Positions 1 through 9,900 of a stretch of 64,000 nt of DNA are shown here, piece by piece. The DNA lies in assembly GCA_037893245.1 (NCBI GenBank), contig JBAIAA010000593.1:682001-746000 (forward strand), read 5' to 3'. Numbering within the stretch: position 1 is the stretch's first letter; every line of letters starts with the position of its first letter. Made by a program: the position numbers and the translations under genes. Source of the DNA: Crossaster papposus (taxonomy: Eukaryota; Echinodermata; Asteroidea; Velatida; Solasteridae). Below the pieces are notes generated by a model that searched no databases, had not been told where the DNA came from, and saw nothing but the letters and a program-made list of their open reading frames with translations.

Positions 1-371
1 ATCTTTTCCCCCAAATCGACCTATTTAACATTGAAACTTGGCGTATACATGTAATTCTTGGGTGTTATTATGTTTAACTTAATTTTCCTGATCAAACTGG
101 ATTGTTTTTGTGATGTTAACTTCGTTTCCTGTGATATTACATTCGTTTTCTCGGTCTTGCGCTATACAAACGTGTGTACGCCTGCAATGTTTTTAATATC
201 CCAATATGGCCGCTGATGGCTTCACGTGCAGAGCCGCTCGACCTATCCAGTTATAGAGATCAGTGGTGGGTAGTCGGTCTATCTGGTAGTATCGCTATCA
301 GACGAAGTAATGGGGGACACACACACGTACCTAGCTGGGGGACAGACTAATTTTGAGACTTGCCTTTCACA
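1..371. other. Flanking DNA without recognised gene
   Basis: AT-rich DNA to the left of the first transposon. I see no exon with paired splice sites, no RNA gene and no repeat shared with the rest of the window. Confidence 0.4.
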
Positions 372-375
372 CCGG

Positions 376-412
376 AGTCGTGCCAAAAGGTGTCCGGTGC
401 GAAATAGTGTCC
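376..412 (+). repeat. Left terminal inverted repeat
   Basis: Matches the reverse complement of 3230-3266 over about 37 bp with one clear mismatch near the tip. It contains two nested GTGTCCGG-type motifs that recur within the first 150 bp of the element. Confidence 0.7.
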
Positions 413-491
413 GCTGGGCATGCGCAGTAGAGGCCGGACATTATTTGGCATGTAATACGTGCCAAATAGTGTCCGATGCAAAATAGTGTCC

Positions 492-507
492 GGGCGCGCG
501 CGCGCCC
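492..507. repeat. Alternating CG palindrome
   Basis: A 16-bp self-complementary run of alternating C and G near the left end of the transposon. Such alternating tracts favour left-handed DNA. No role is implied. Confidence 0.6.
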
Positions 508-529
508 TCTATGGACATTATTTTGGCAT

Positions 530-1000
530 GCAGGATCTGTATTATAAACGGACAGTATTTATGGGACAGTTTTTAGCAGGATCTGTATTATAAACGGACA
601 GTTTTTAGCAGGACCTGTATTTTAAACGGACAGTATTTGGCAGGACTCGTACTAGTCGTAGTACAGTTTTAGCAATAGCAATTATCATGATCTGTGTTAT
701 AAACGGACAGTATTTGGCAGGATCGGACATTTTTTAGCAAGATCTGTATTATAAACGGACAGTATTTGGCAGGACTTATGGTACAGTTTAGCAGGATCTG
801 TGTTATAAACGGACAGTATTTGGCAAGATCTGTATTATAAACGGACAGTATTGCAGGACTAGACTCGAGGGACAGTTTACTTTTTAGCAGGATCTGTATT
901 AATTAATAAACCGACAGTATTTGGCAGGATGGGACAGTTTTTAGCAGGATTTGTAAACGCACAGTATAAGTAAACGGTAATTGGCATGAATAGACAGTAC
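530..1000. repeat. Subterminal degenerate repeats of the transposon
   Basis: About nine imperfect copies of a roughly 35-bp motif built on GGATCTGTATTATAAACGG followed by ACAGTATTTGGCA, unevenly spaced. A related GGACAGTATTTGGC copy lies just inside the right end (3160-3175), which ties the array to the element. Subterminal repeats of this kind are common transposase-binding regions; that role is inference. Confidence 0.65.
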
Positions 1001-1251
1001 ATCATTGTGTTTGGTTTCTATTTTTTTTATTGAGTTACTCATTCGATACTGTAACTTCCTTTCTCTCTGGGAAAAAAGAACAGTACAGTGAACATTTTTA
1101 CTATCTCTAAGACCCTTTGAACAAATAAACTTGTTTCAAATTTAATTTTAATATGCAAACTTTACAGGAAAACATGTACAGTATAATTATAATATGTAAG
1201 AGGAATAATTATAAATAAACCAACACAACTTGTCGCCAATAAACATGGCAC

Positions 1252-2430
1252 AAGGGCCAACTACAGGGATGGGTTGAAGCTCCGGGGCAGCGGTTTTAAT
1301 CTTCTCCATCCCCTGGCACTTGACACACTGGTGAATCTACAACATGAACAAGTTCATTTTAATACATAATAGAGATTTATGCAGAATGAGAGATCTACAT
1401 TATTTGCATGCAAATATTCTGATAATTAGGCCTGAATTGTACATTTTAGTTTTCATCTGATTTTACGCACACGATTACAATTTCAGTAACTTTTTCAATA
1501 TTTGCTCAGTTAATATTGCCCCTTTACATACCCATTGATTCACATCTGTTGTCATTGTCCGCCAGTAGAACCTCGCCTCAATCTTCAGAAGGGTCTTTTT
1601 CTGCCCAAAATGACCCCCGAAGGCCGAGTCGTGGCACTCGCGGAAGATCTCCATCCGTCTTCCCTCGTCTATAACAACCAGTCGTCTCTCTGCTCCCTTC
1701 CCGGCGTAGTAGAGCTCGTTGCCTGCAAGTCCGACAGTATAAATTGGATTATACATGTACGTGTACTATTCAAAAGTAGAATCTGAAGAAGTTAAAAGGA
1801 CACTACCGTAGTTTTTTAAAACCTCCATACAATTTTTTAAAAGGTATACGTGTGTTTTTTGAATAGGAAAGATCGAGAAAAAGCCAATTCAAGTCAAATC
1901 AAATTTACCTTAGTGGCTGTGAGGATACGCAGTAATAGTGTCAGAGAGGGACAATCATCCACCATGTGAATGCATGTTTATTGAAGGTAAATAACCGTGA
2001 CAATGTATTCGCATATTCAGCTACGAGATTCTGAAAATGTGCCTATCAATGTTTATTGAAGGGAATCAACCGTGACCATGTATTCAAATATTCAGCTAAG
2101 AGATTCTGCAAATGTGCCTATCAAAGTGCGAATTTTAATGCTTAGTTTTTCACAAATCTTTCCTAAAAAACCTTATAAGCTAAACATTGTAAACACGTAA
2201 ATTGTAGCAAAAGTTACATTCTCAATAAAGCAATGAACATGTTTATGATCATGTATATAAATCTTTGGCATCATACCTTCTACTCTGAAGCTGCTCGAAA
2301 ATCTCCGAATAGTTCGCTGCTGGTTATCAGTCATTCCAACAGGATAGCTTCCCCCTGAAAGAAACTGAAAAACATCTTCCAAAGAACGGTTATATTTGAT
2401 ACGTTTATCAACAATATCGTCAACAGCCAT
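1252..2430 (-). pseudogene. Integrase N-terminal and zinc-binding domains, truncated
   Basis: Three minus-strand exons join in frame: 2430-2277 (MAVDDIVDK...FRVE plus one base), 1722-1532 and 1336-about 1252. The junctions are a GTATGA donor, a TTGCAG acceptor, a GTATGT donor and a TTGTAG acceptor, with phases 1 and 0 that agree. Exon 1 resembles the region ahead of gypsy-type integrases (SGGSYPVGMTDNQQRTIRRF). Exons 2 and 3 give the H2C2 zinc finger: HDSAFGGHFGQ (His-His), then QCVKC (Cys-Cys), then PIPVVGP, which in this family leads straight into the catalytic core. No DDE core follows; the minus strand then runs into non-coding repeats and the left transposon end. It is probably the residue of a transposon gene. 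The donor after PIPVVGP is weak, so the last boundary is uncertain. Confidence 0.7.
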
Positions 2431-3229
2431 GATCACCCTAAAAAGCACGACTTTTGCAATAATCAAATATAAAACCAAATATAAACAAGATTTACTCAGT
2501 CTTAATGTTAGTTTTAAAGTAAATGATTTAAACGGGGTTTCAAATGTGAAATTAGAACGTAATGTGCAAATAATAAATCGAGAATTTAAGAAAAAAAAAT
2601 CACCCAACTGTTTGTTAAAGCAAGGAAGGGGTATGTTACACTAGCACTAGTGCCTAATGGGGTTACCAGAACGTTGTGAACAGTGTGATTAAACCAAGTC
2701 TAAGCTTGAAAATGAAATAATGTGCCAGTGTGGGCTGGACGAAATGGAAATCGAACAACTAGAATGATGTTACAAGTGACAAATGTTAAGACAAGTAAGT
2801 ACTAAAAGGTGTTAAAAATGTGAAAAATCTAACGGGAATGTGCAGTGAATAAATCGTAAATTTAAAAAAAAGTCACCACACCAACGTTAATACGATTACG
2901 AGTATGCGTACGTGCACGTGTTTTGAAACAGAACAGTCCCACGAAAAACACACACAAGTTCTTGGACAAAAAAACGTTATAAAATGAACTATAAATAAGT
3001 TAGTTAGGCCTAGACAAATACACAAATCCTTAGCAATCACAGATAAAAAGGAAAGCTTTTAAATATATGGCAAAAGGAAATTCAGGATAAAACGCGATCT
3101 TATCTGTAACACGTCTTCTCAGCTCAACAGCAAGCACGCAATAGGATGCACACTTAGCGCGGACAGTATTTGGCAAGCTTCCGTAAACAATGTGACGTCA
3201 TAGGCGCTCGACCAATCACATGGCGGACC
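2431..3229. other. Transposon interior without gene
   Basis: AT-rich DNA between the integrase-like exon and the right inverted repeat. It contains a duplicated stretch about 300 bp apart (around 2520-2600 and 2810-2880, both ending in AATAAATCG then an A-run), which suggests a local duplication. No exon seen. Confidence 0.35.
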
Positions 3230-3266
3230 GGACACTATTTCGCACCGGACACCTTTTGGCACGACA
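3230..3266 (-). repeat. Right terminal inverted repeat
   Basis: Inverted partner of 376-412. It ends 67 bp before the ATG of the plus-strand SAM-like gene, so the transposon end may lie within that gene's promoter. Confidence 0.7.
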
Positions 3267-3333
3267 CCGGATCCACGAGTCGAGTGCTGCAGCTGCATGC
3301 CCTGTCTTCCTTCCTCCATAACAAACAGTCAAG

Positions 3334-3825
3334 ATGGACTCCGAAGAAAATGAGGTGGGTCTTTATATTTTTAAGGGTCAAAAGTTATTTCCAACTTCTG
3401 GTATGATAAAATAGCAATTTGACTTAGTTGCGATTACACCCGTAAACGTGGCCAATCCACTCCGTATACTCCGATCCTTAATTGGCCACGACTTTATGTA
3501 CGGTAAACTTGTCGAATTGGCCTCGAAAAACCGTGCGTTTTTTCTCCATAAATGTTGCCCACAATGTTCTCATTTGAAGTTCAAGTTTCAAGTTTGGTTT
3601 ACTTACTTACTTACTTAGGTTGATGGGAATTGAATAGGCTAAGCCTTTCTGACCCCATATGTAGTGAATACTTCATGAATATGAAATAACAATGACAATG
3701 TTGGCAGAATTTTTTGTAAAATATCCACGACCATAATAAATTGTTTATATTTGCAGGATGACATTTGCAAGATCTTGACAGCCATGAACTTGGAGAATTG
3801 CATTGCATCCTTCCAACAGCAGGAG
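3334..3825 (+). CDS. SAM-like protein, first two coding exons
   Basis: Exon 1 starts MDSEENE at 3334 and stops at a GTGGGT donor (3354/3355). Exon 2 is 3757-3825, after a TTTGCAG acceptor, and ends at a GTATTT donor. Both junctions are phase 0, giving DDICKILTAMNLENCIASFQ and three further residues. The spacing of L, L, C/Y and F matches the first two helices of a SAM domain, a protein-interaction fold. The second half of the domain is not found with confidence. A 388-bp transposon follows 89 bp downstream. A HECT C-terminal exon lies further along the same strand (5189-5472); a SAM plus HECT gene that has lost its middle is possible but unproven. The start is chosen as the only ATG that splices in frame. 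Confidence 0.5.
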
Positions 3826-3914
3826 GTATTTTTTAACATGTAATGTTTTTTTGTTTTTTTGTAAGGTGTAAATGAAGGCCAAGGCAAGGGCACTCTCATA
3901 GTCATACTCATAGT

Positions 3915-4302
3915 AGGGGGGACATTACAAATTTTAATATTGCTTTTAGGAAGTTATTTGGGACTATTTCTTGAAAAGCTTGGTGAGTAGATTGCAAATC
4001 TCTTTCAACTTTCAAAATCGGTCAAAGCGTTGCCAAGTTATGGTCCGATAAACTTTTCAGATTGCGCTTTTTCCTAGACAACAAACGTATTAAGCAACAG
4101 TAATTAAAAAGTGTTTTTTTGAACCATCTCATTTATTCTATTTACATCTTTCAAGCATTTCAAATCATCTTTTCTAGTATGTATGTTGCTCATATTTTTC
4201 ATATAAGTCTTTCTTTTTCAGATGATACATTTCATGAGATCTGCAAATTCTCATGTTGTTACTCGTTGTCTAGTGGGTCTGCACGGTGTGTATGACACCC
4301 CT
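3915..4302. mobile_element. 388-bp MITE, copy 1 (9-bp TSD)
   Basis: Begins AGGGGGGACATTACA and ends with the imperfect inverse of that sequence (TGTGTATGACACCCCT). It is flanked on both sides by ACTCATAGT (3906-3914 and 4303-4311), a 9-bp target duplication. A second copy at 12347-12731 has its own duplication. It has no coding capacity. A 9-bp duplication fits Mutator-like elements best; the superfamily is inference. Confidence 0.85.
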
Positions 4303-4311
4303 ACTCATAGT

Positions 4312-4689
4312 CTTTCTTCTTGTCTTTTTAACCGTAGTCTTGGTGATTTAATTAAGTAAACATTAAAATGTTATACCCAACACTTTTAACGTTAAAGCCT
4401 ATTTTTGCACTGACCTCTAATGACCGCGACATGAACTTTGACCTCAGTAATTTGAAGAATTGTGTCTACCCACTAAAGGGTCAAAGCATGTTAGTTTCAT
4501 CAAAATCCATGAAAGCATGTAGAATGTTAAACATTTTCATCAGAAACTTATAACAGTAGATATTACTATACCTCATACATATTCATGATCGAGAGTCAAA
4601 TTCTCACTGGTCCATTCACCATCACGTGCCAGCCGCTATCTTTGCTGTTTGCCAAGCGCGCACGCGAGCATTCACGCACAGGGTAAATA
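4312..4689. other. Intergenic or intronic DNA, nothing recognised
   Basis: AT-rich DNA with no paired splice sites around a convincing reading frame and no match to other parts of the window. Confidence 0.35.
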
Positions 4690-4746
4690 CGCATGCTTAG
4701 TAGACTAGCACACGGGTTACCCGTGTGATAGTCTACTACGCATGCG
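4690..4746. repeat. Near-perfect palindrome, 28-bp arms
   Basis: Arms 4690-4717 and 4719-4746 are inverted copies with 26 of 28 matching positions and a single base between them. The motif CTAGCACACGGGT at the centre recurs at about 4767 and in part at 4832, so this may be the core of a small inverted-repeat element. Confidence 0.75.
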
Positions 4747-4914
4747 CTTTACGATGCAATCGTGGAACTAGCACACGGGTGTAGTACGCACGCGCGAACA
4801 TCGCCCAAGATACACACGAAAAGATGGCAGCTAGCACACGTAAACTTTTTTAATCGGCGTTTTCCCGAGCTCCTGAAATTGTAATGCAACTGAATATGTA
4901 TGAGATATAGTAAA

Positions 4915-5082
4915 ACAAATATAACATGGTTTATTTCGGGTGGGTAGTCGATATTAGCTTCCCTCGGTATTGGAAGTTGACAAACTAGTTCCCTCGGCTT
5001 CGCCTCGGGAACTAGTTTGTCAACTTCCAATACCTCGGGGAGCTAATATCGTCTACCCACCCTCAAACCATGTTATATTTGT
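4915..5082. mobile_element. 168-bp foldback element
   Basis: One long hairpin: arms of about 80 bp meet at a short CTTCGC loop near 4998-5003. The arms match apart from scattered changes and carry ACAAATATAACATGG at the outer end and ACTAGTTCCCTCGG at the inner end. It has no coding capacity. The shape is that of a foldback MITE. No clear target duplication beyond a possible TA. Confidence 0.75.
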
Positions 5083-5188
5083 ATAATATTACATGGTGTT
5101 GCCCCAAACCAACAATATCTTAACTCCACCATGCAAAGCCTAAAATCTTGCTCAAGGCCTCTTCAAAATGTTTTTTCCTTTCCTAAAG

Positions 5189-5472
5189 GTGGACTCATCT
5201 GTGATGATCATACTGTCAGCATGAAAGAGTTCCTGTTTTTTTAAACTGGGAGTCTATGCTGCCCACCTACTGGATGGGCTTCAAGGCCAAAGGTGCAGTT
5301 TGAAGACCTTTGTTACATAAACAATATCTCACAGCAGGACCAACCGTGTAAGTGTTTTCCTACAGCATCAACCTGTGGTCCCACATTGCGGCTCCCACTG
5401 CATTACACCGACTACGATGCCTTTCAAACATATCTGTCAAGCCATTTTGTGCTGCAAGGGTTTTGGACTAGT
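5189..5472 (+). pseudogene. HECT C-lobe exon broken by a stop codon
   Basis: An open frame follows a TTTCCTAAAG acceptor, reads HTVSMKEFLFF, then TAA at 5242-5244, then TGSLCCPPTGWASRPKVQFE and on to PTASTCGPTLRLPLHYTDYD, and ends QGFW at a perfect GTAAGA donor (5472/5473). This is the C-terminal part of a HECT ubiquitin ligase: the FWTG motif, the catalytic-cysteine segment (TASTC) and the LPLHY...F...GF tail of G2E3-like proteins. The TAA replaces the tryptophan of FWTG, so the frame is the same on both sides of the stop. The usual short tail after GFG is also altered. The rest of the HECT domain is not visible upstream. The cysteine assignment rests on family knowledge. Confidence 0.65.
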
Positions 5473-6983
5473 GTAAGACAATCCCCGCTGAACAATACAC
5501 AGTCATATGCAGCTTCATTGTTTAACTTATATCTCTCGATAATGTTTAAAGGACCCCCAAAATGTTTTGTTTTATAGCAGTGTTTAGTGCTCGACCATGC
5601 ATGAAACTATCCAGAAAGTCGGGCAATACCCAAGTGAATGTGTAACGTCACGTGAAGGAGAAAACAATCAAACATTTTTTATGTTTATATAACCATACAA
5701 ACGAGGATGCTCACCTTAAAAAAATCTTTAGGGATTAACTACAGGGTAAAAGAGAAATCAGGTAAAATAGGTTTACTTGCACAGTTAGCCAATTGCAATT
5801 TCAATGACAACTTTACCAAAGGTGTGTTACTTTACTTATCTTCAGAAGTGAGCCTCACATTTACTTTTTAGGGGCTTTTTCCCAAAATGAAGTGAAAAAT
5901 GTAAGTAATAATTTGTTCCATCACCTTTTACATAGCTGCACATGATCTTGGATGTTTACACAAGTGGTTAGTGTGGTGGTTATTTAGCTATCTACAGTCA
6001 ACTTAATAAAACTTGCTGGGACAAACAATTTTTCTTGTTGTAAAACGACCTTAGGCTGCCAGTACTAATTGATTTTGTTTTAACAACAAAAATAAATAAA
6101 ATGAGTCGTATCGAACCATCTGCCATGAAATACATGTTATCAAATTTGTTATTGCTTTTCAAATCAACTAGGCCTAGTTTTAGAGCATAATATCAGTTAC
6201 TCCTTCCATTGTTATTCTAAAAGTACATCACATGTGTACTGGTGATTCAGGAAAAACAACTTTATATTGTGTTATTCATTCCTTGCCTAACTGCCTTAGT
6301 TGCAATATTTATCTTGCCACAGTGAATGCTGCTACAGCCAAAGAAAGTTTTTAAAGTTAATCTTCTTAACTTGTAGTCCAGGAAATCAAGTCCTTTTTCC
6401 ACCAGAATTTGGACAAAAAACAGATGTGCACAACAAACTACTATTCTTAGTATTTTGCATTGGGGTGGAAGGGGGACCAAACATTCCTCCATTTTTCCAT
6501 AACAAGTTAGACCATTGTTAATATAGTGTTGTATTCAAGGAATGGATATTGACCAATTAGTGTAGAAAGTTTTTTGTATACATACTATATGTAACCATTT
6601 CATGTATTTTTTATTTGTTACCATATTTGTAGCCACACATTAAAGTTATAAACACATGCATTAAAAAGTAAGTGTTGAACATGAACAAGGATAATCGGTT
6701 TTATTCATAATTGTTTCAGTCACTTCAATGCTGCAATGATAAAATGTTCTGAAATGTAATCACTATTCTAGCCACCTGTTTTTGCACAACCATGATAGTT
6801 CAGTGTATACGTGTAGGTCAACCAAGTAAAACCAACCCATGAGCAAATATATCAACTTACACGAGTCTCACATTTGCCTTTAACATTTTACAAGTGAAGG
6901 CCAGAAAAGACAAAGCTTATTTGCACTGCAATGGGATAAGATTTCACCAGAAGTCCATGTTTTCACACTGTTTGTGTCCACAA
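5473..6983. other. Gene-poor stretch
   Basis: About 1.5 kb of AT-rich DNA. Short open frames on both strands lack recognisable domains and paired splice sites. I see no repeat shared with the rest of the window. Confidence 0.4.
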
Positions 6984-9900
6984 TTATGTTGTGTTTTCAA
7001 TAAAATCCTTCAAGCGAGAAAAGAGCAGCACACCCTCCTCTGCTGATTGAGGAAAATCCCAGTCATTTTCTGTCATTGCTGCTTCAGCAAGGTCTTGGAA
7101 CTCTTCAGAGCATCCAAGTACACTGAGATCATCACACATTGCATCATCAACTTCAGCCACTGACACTTCATGTTTGTAGTCACTGGTTCCTGGGTCAAAG
7201 GATACAGCTAAATCAGTATTCCTGAAATGTTAAAAGTTTGGACCATGGGCTTTTGGAGTAACTGAATTATACCTAAGCTGTCCTATATCCAGGGATAATT
7301 AATTTAAAGTTATCATCTATTTGTTAGATTGACAAATTATATACTAGTGCAACTTCATTAAAGATCACCAATATGCTTTAAATATTGGCATGATCACCTC
7401 GTCATAAGAAAACCACATCAGTTTGATGTAAGGCAGTGGATATTTTGCAGGATCCGGCTTCCATTTAGGCACTGAACATGCCCAGTGACTGTTTTGGGGA
7501 CTTAAGAGTGGGTCCACGTAAATATTTCATATAAGTGTCCTCGGAATTTTTTTACATTTTTTTAATATGAAAGGACTTGGTGAGCAAGTAACCAAAATAG
7601 AACTTAATTTTGTTTCTATGGCCCGTTGCCATGGTAACAGGCCATGTTGTGTTTTGGGCATTTTGAGCCAGTTTCGGGGCCTCAAAAACTGTTTTTAACT
7701 CATTAAAAAAAATCACCCAGCCAAAATGCAAAATTATATCACAAAATCAACTATATCACTACAAAGTATCATCCTTGCCCTTACTTGAGAAAAAAATAAA
7801 ATGTTTTAAATGTCACCATTATGCTATTTTTAGAACATGCGTTAAAGCATGTTTTTAGAACTTGCAAAATTGTAATTTTTACCCTATATTTGTCCCTCTA
7901 AAAGTCTACTTGCCAGGGGTATCAGAATATTTTCCTCAAAATGCCCAAAACACAAAACGGCCTGTTACCATGCCAACGGGCCATAGAAAAAAATTTAAGT
8001 TCTATTTTGGTTACTTGCTCACCAAGTCCTTTCATATTAAAAAAAAATAAAAAATGCCGAGGACACTTATCAATATCAAATATTTACGTGGACCCACTCT
8101 TAAAATTTTATCGTGACAAATGCTAGTCTGTGTCTGCGCCAACAATGTTGTCACGATTTGTTTACCGCAGTACTTATAGTGATATAACTGGGTATTGCAT
8201 TTCCGACAGTTGTGCAGAGACACAATGGTTCCCCATTCTTCTGTAACGTGGTAAACAAACTGTGAAATCAGCAGTACTTGGGTCTATTGTTTAATGAGTA
8301 ATTTGACATTCAAGCATCCCTACCATACAGCTGAGGTAAGAAAAACATCTGATCTGGCTTTCCACTTGGGCCCTCCGAGTTCTTGCAATACCTGATGTGG
8401 TGCAAATTCCACAAACGTCCAGCACAATGAAGTTCTGATCTCAGTAATGGCAGAAAGCAGAACCTCATGCATTCTCTGCAGGTTAAACATTAAATTAAAT
8501 CAAATTTACACAATAAGTAAATCCCAATATAAGAAAAAATAATAATATTGGTCTTATATACTTATGATTTTATGTTGTGTACTATGCAATTATAACTGAC
8601 ATTGACTAGTCACTAGATCATTGTACTGGCAATGTGACGGTTTGGGAAACCAGTCTCTGCACAACTGTTGAATACCCAGTCACAGCAATGTGGTAAACAA
8701 ACCGTGAGGTCATCAGTACATCTATTCAATTCACAGAAGGAAATGAGTATAACCTAAAACGTGTCACATTATATATGGTGGGAAACAAATATAGCACATT
8801 CAATAAAGAAACAATATTGCAACCAGAACTATGGATCACAAGCCATTGAAACAACTGACAGATGACAAGGAAGATGAATACTTACAATTGCCATGGGCAA
8901 GAATTGTCAAGAGCCCCATTGACAAGCATAGCCTTGAAGAGTGTTAACCAGTACTCAATGCAACCAGACCTCATGTTGCCCCACCAACGTTCAATTCTCT
9001 GCGGTAAATTTGTTTTGTATGAAACAATATGTTGATTGTAAATGTCTTCATCAGAAAAAAACATTCCCTATATGACAGGCACATGTACATAAACATCTTT
9101 CCTCGACACTCATGTTGAATTACTACTGACGCATTTTTAGGGAAGTAAGTAGTATTCAAGGTATTAAGAAGATATTTTCTATTGTCAGTCAGTGTTGTAT
9201 GAAATGTGACTCGGACTTGGACTTGAGTCTGACTCGATTCACATTTCTTCGGACTCGGACTCGAGTCACGACGATCAATGACTCGGAATTGGACTTGGAC
9301 TCGGACTCGATGTTTGTGACTATGACTCCACTAAAAATGTTTATTATTATTTTATTAAACATAAAACAGAGGAAGAAATTGCCAAGGATACAAGAAGAAA
9401 TAAGGGGATGAAAAAGAAATTACACAGTACCTGAAAGCCCCGAGGCATAACAACCCCTACAGGTATATTTTAATACTTGAATCCAATTTATTTGAGGCTT
9501 ATTATGATGGATCCTGCCATTATTCTGTGTAAAGAGATTTTATACAAGCAAGGAAAAAACACACTGTTTCAACCTTTCTTCTTTAAATACTTCAAGTGAC
9601 TCGTTACCCAGACTCGGACTCGACCTTTGTGGCTTGTCACTTGGACTCAGACTCGACCCAAATGACTCAGGACTCAGACTCGACAGTGAGGACTCGAGCT
9701 CGGACTCGGAATCTAGGAATAATAACTCAAATACAACACTGGTCTCTCTCAGTCACACTCTGGAGAAAAAATGTAAGTTGGTTGTATTGGTGGCCACTTT
9801 TAATTAGTATTAACCAATGCTACACTTACCTGGTTGGATGTGGACTTGCCATACATGAAGCTCCTAAAGCCAGATCTGTCATCTTCATCATAGAAGCGGA

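Larger units (their letters stand above)
376..3266 (-). mobile_element. Decayed integrase-type DNA transposon (Ginger-like)
   Basis: The two ends are inverted copies of each other over about 37 bp: TGTCGTGCCAAAAGG at the right end read on the minus strand, and the same with one changed base at the left. Both ends are flanked by CCGG (372-375 and 3267-3270), which fits a 4-bp target duplication; because CCGG is its own reverse complement, it could instead be part of the inverted repeat. Inside, on the minus strand, is a gypsy-type integrase zinc-finger gene with introns. TGT...ACA ends, a 4-bp duplication and a gypsy-like integrase are the features of Ginger DNA transposons. The catalytic core is not visible, so this copy should not be autonomous. 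Assignment to Ginger is inference; a domesticated integrase gene enclosed by chance repeats is the alternative. Confidence 0.6.

Noticed and set aside
3946-3981. Third SAM exon at a TTTTAG acceptor and GTGAGT donor
   Set aside because: The segment lies inside the 388-bp MITE and recurs in the copy at 12347, so it belongs to the element.
5187-5290. Second half of the SAM domain
   Set aside because: One frame gave a loose SAM-like pattern, but the HECT reading continues in a single frame over 90 residues and is far better.
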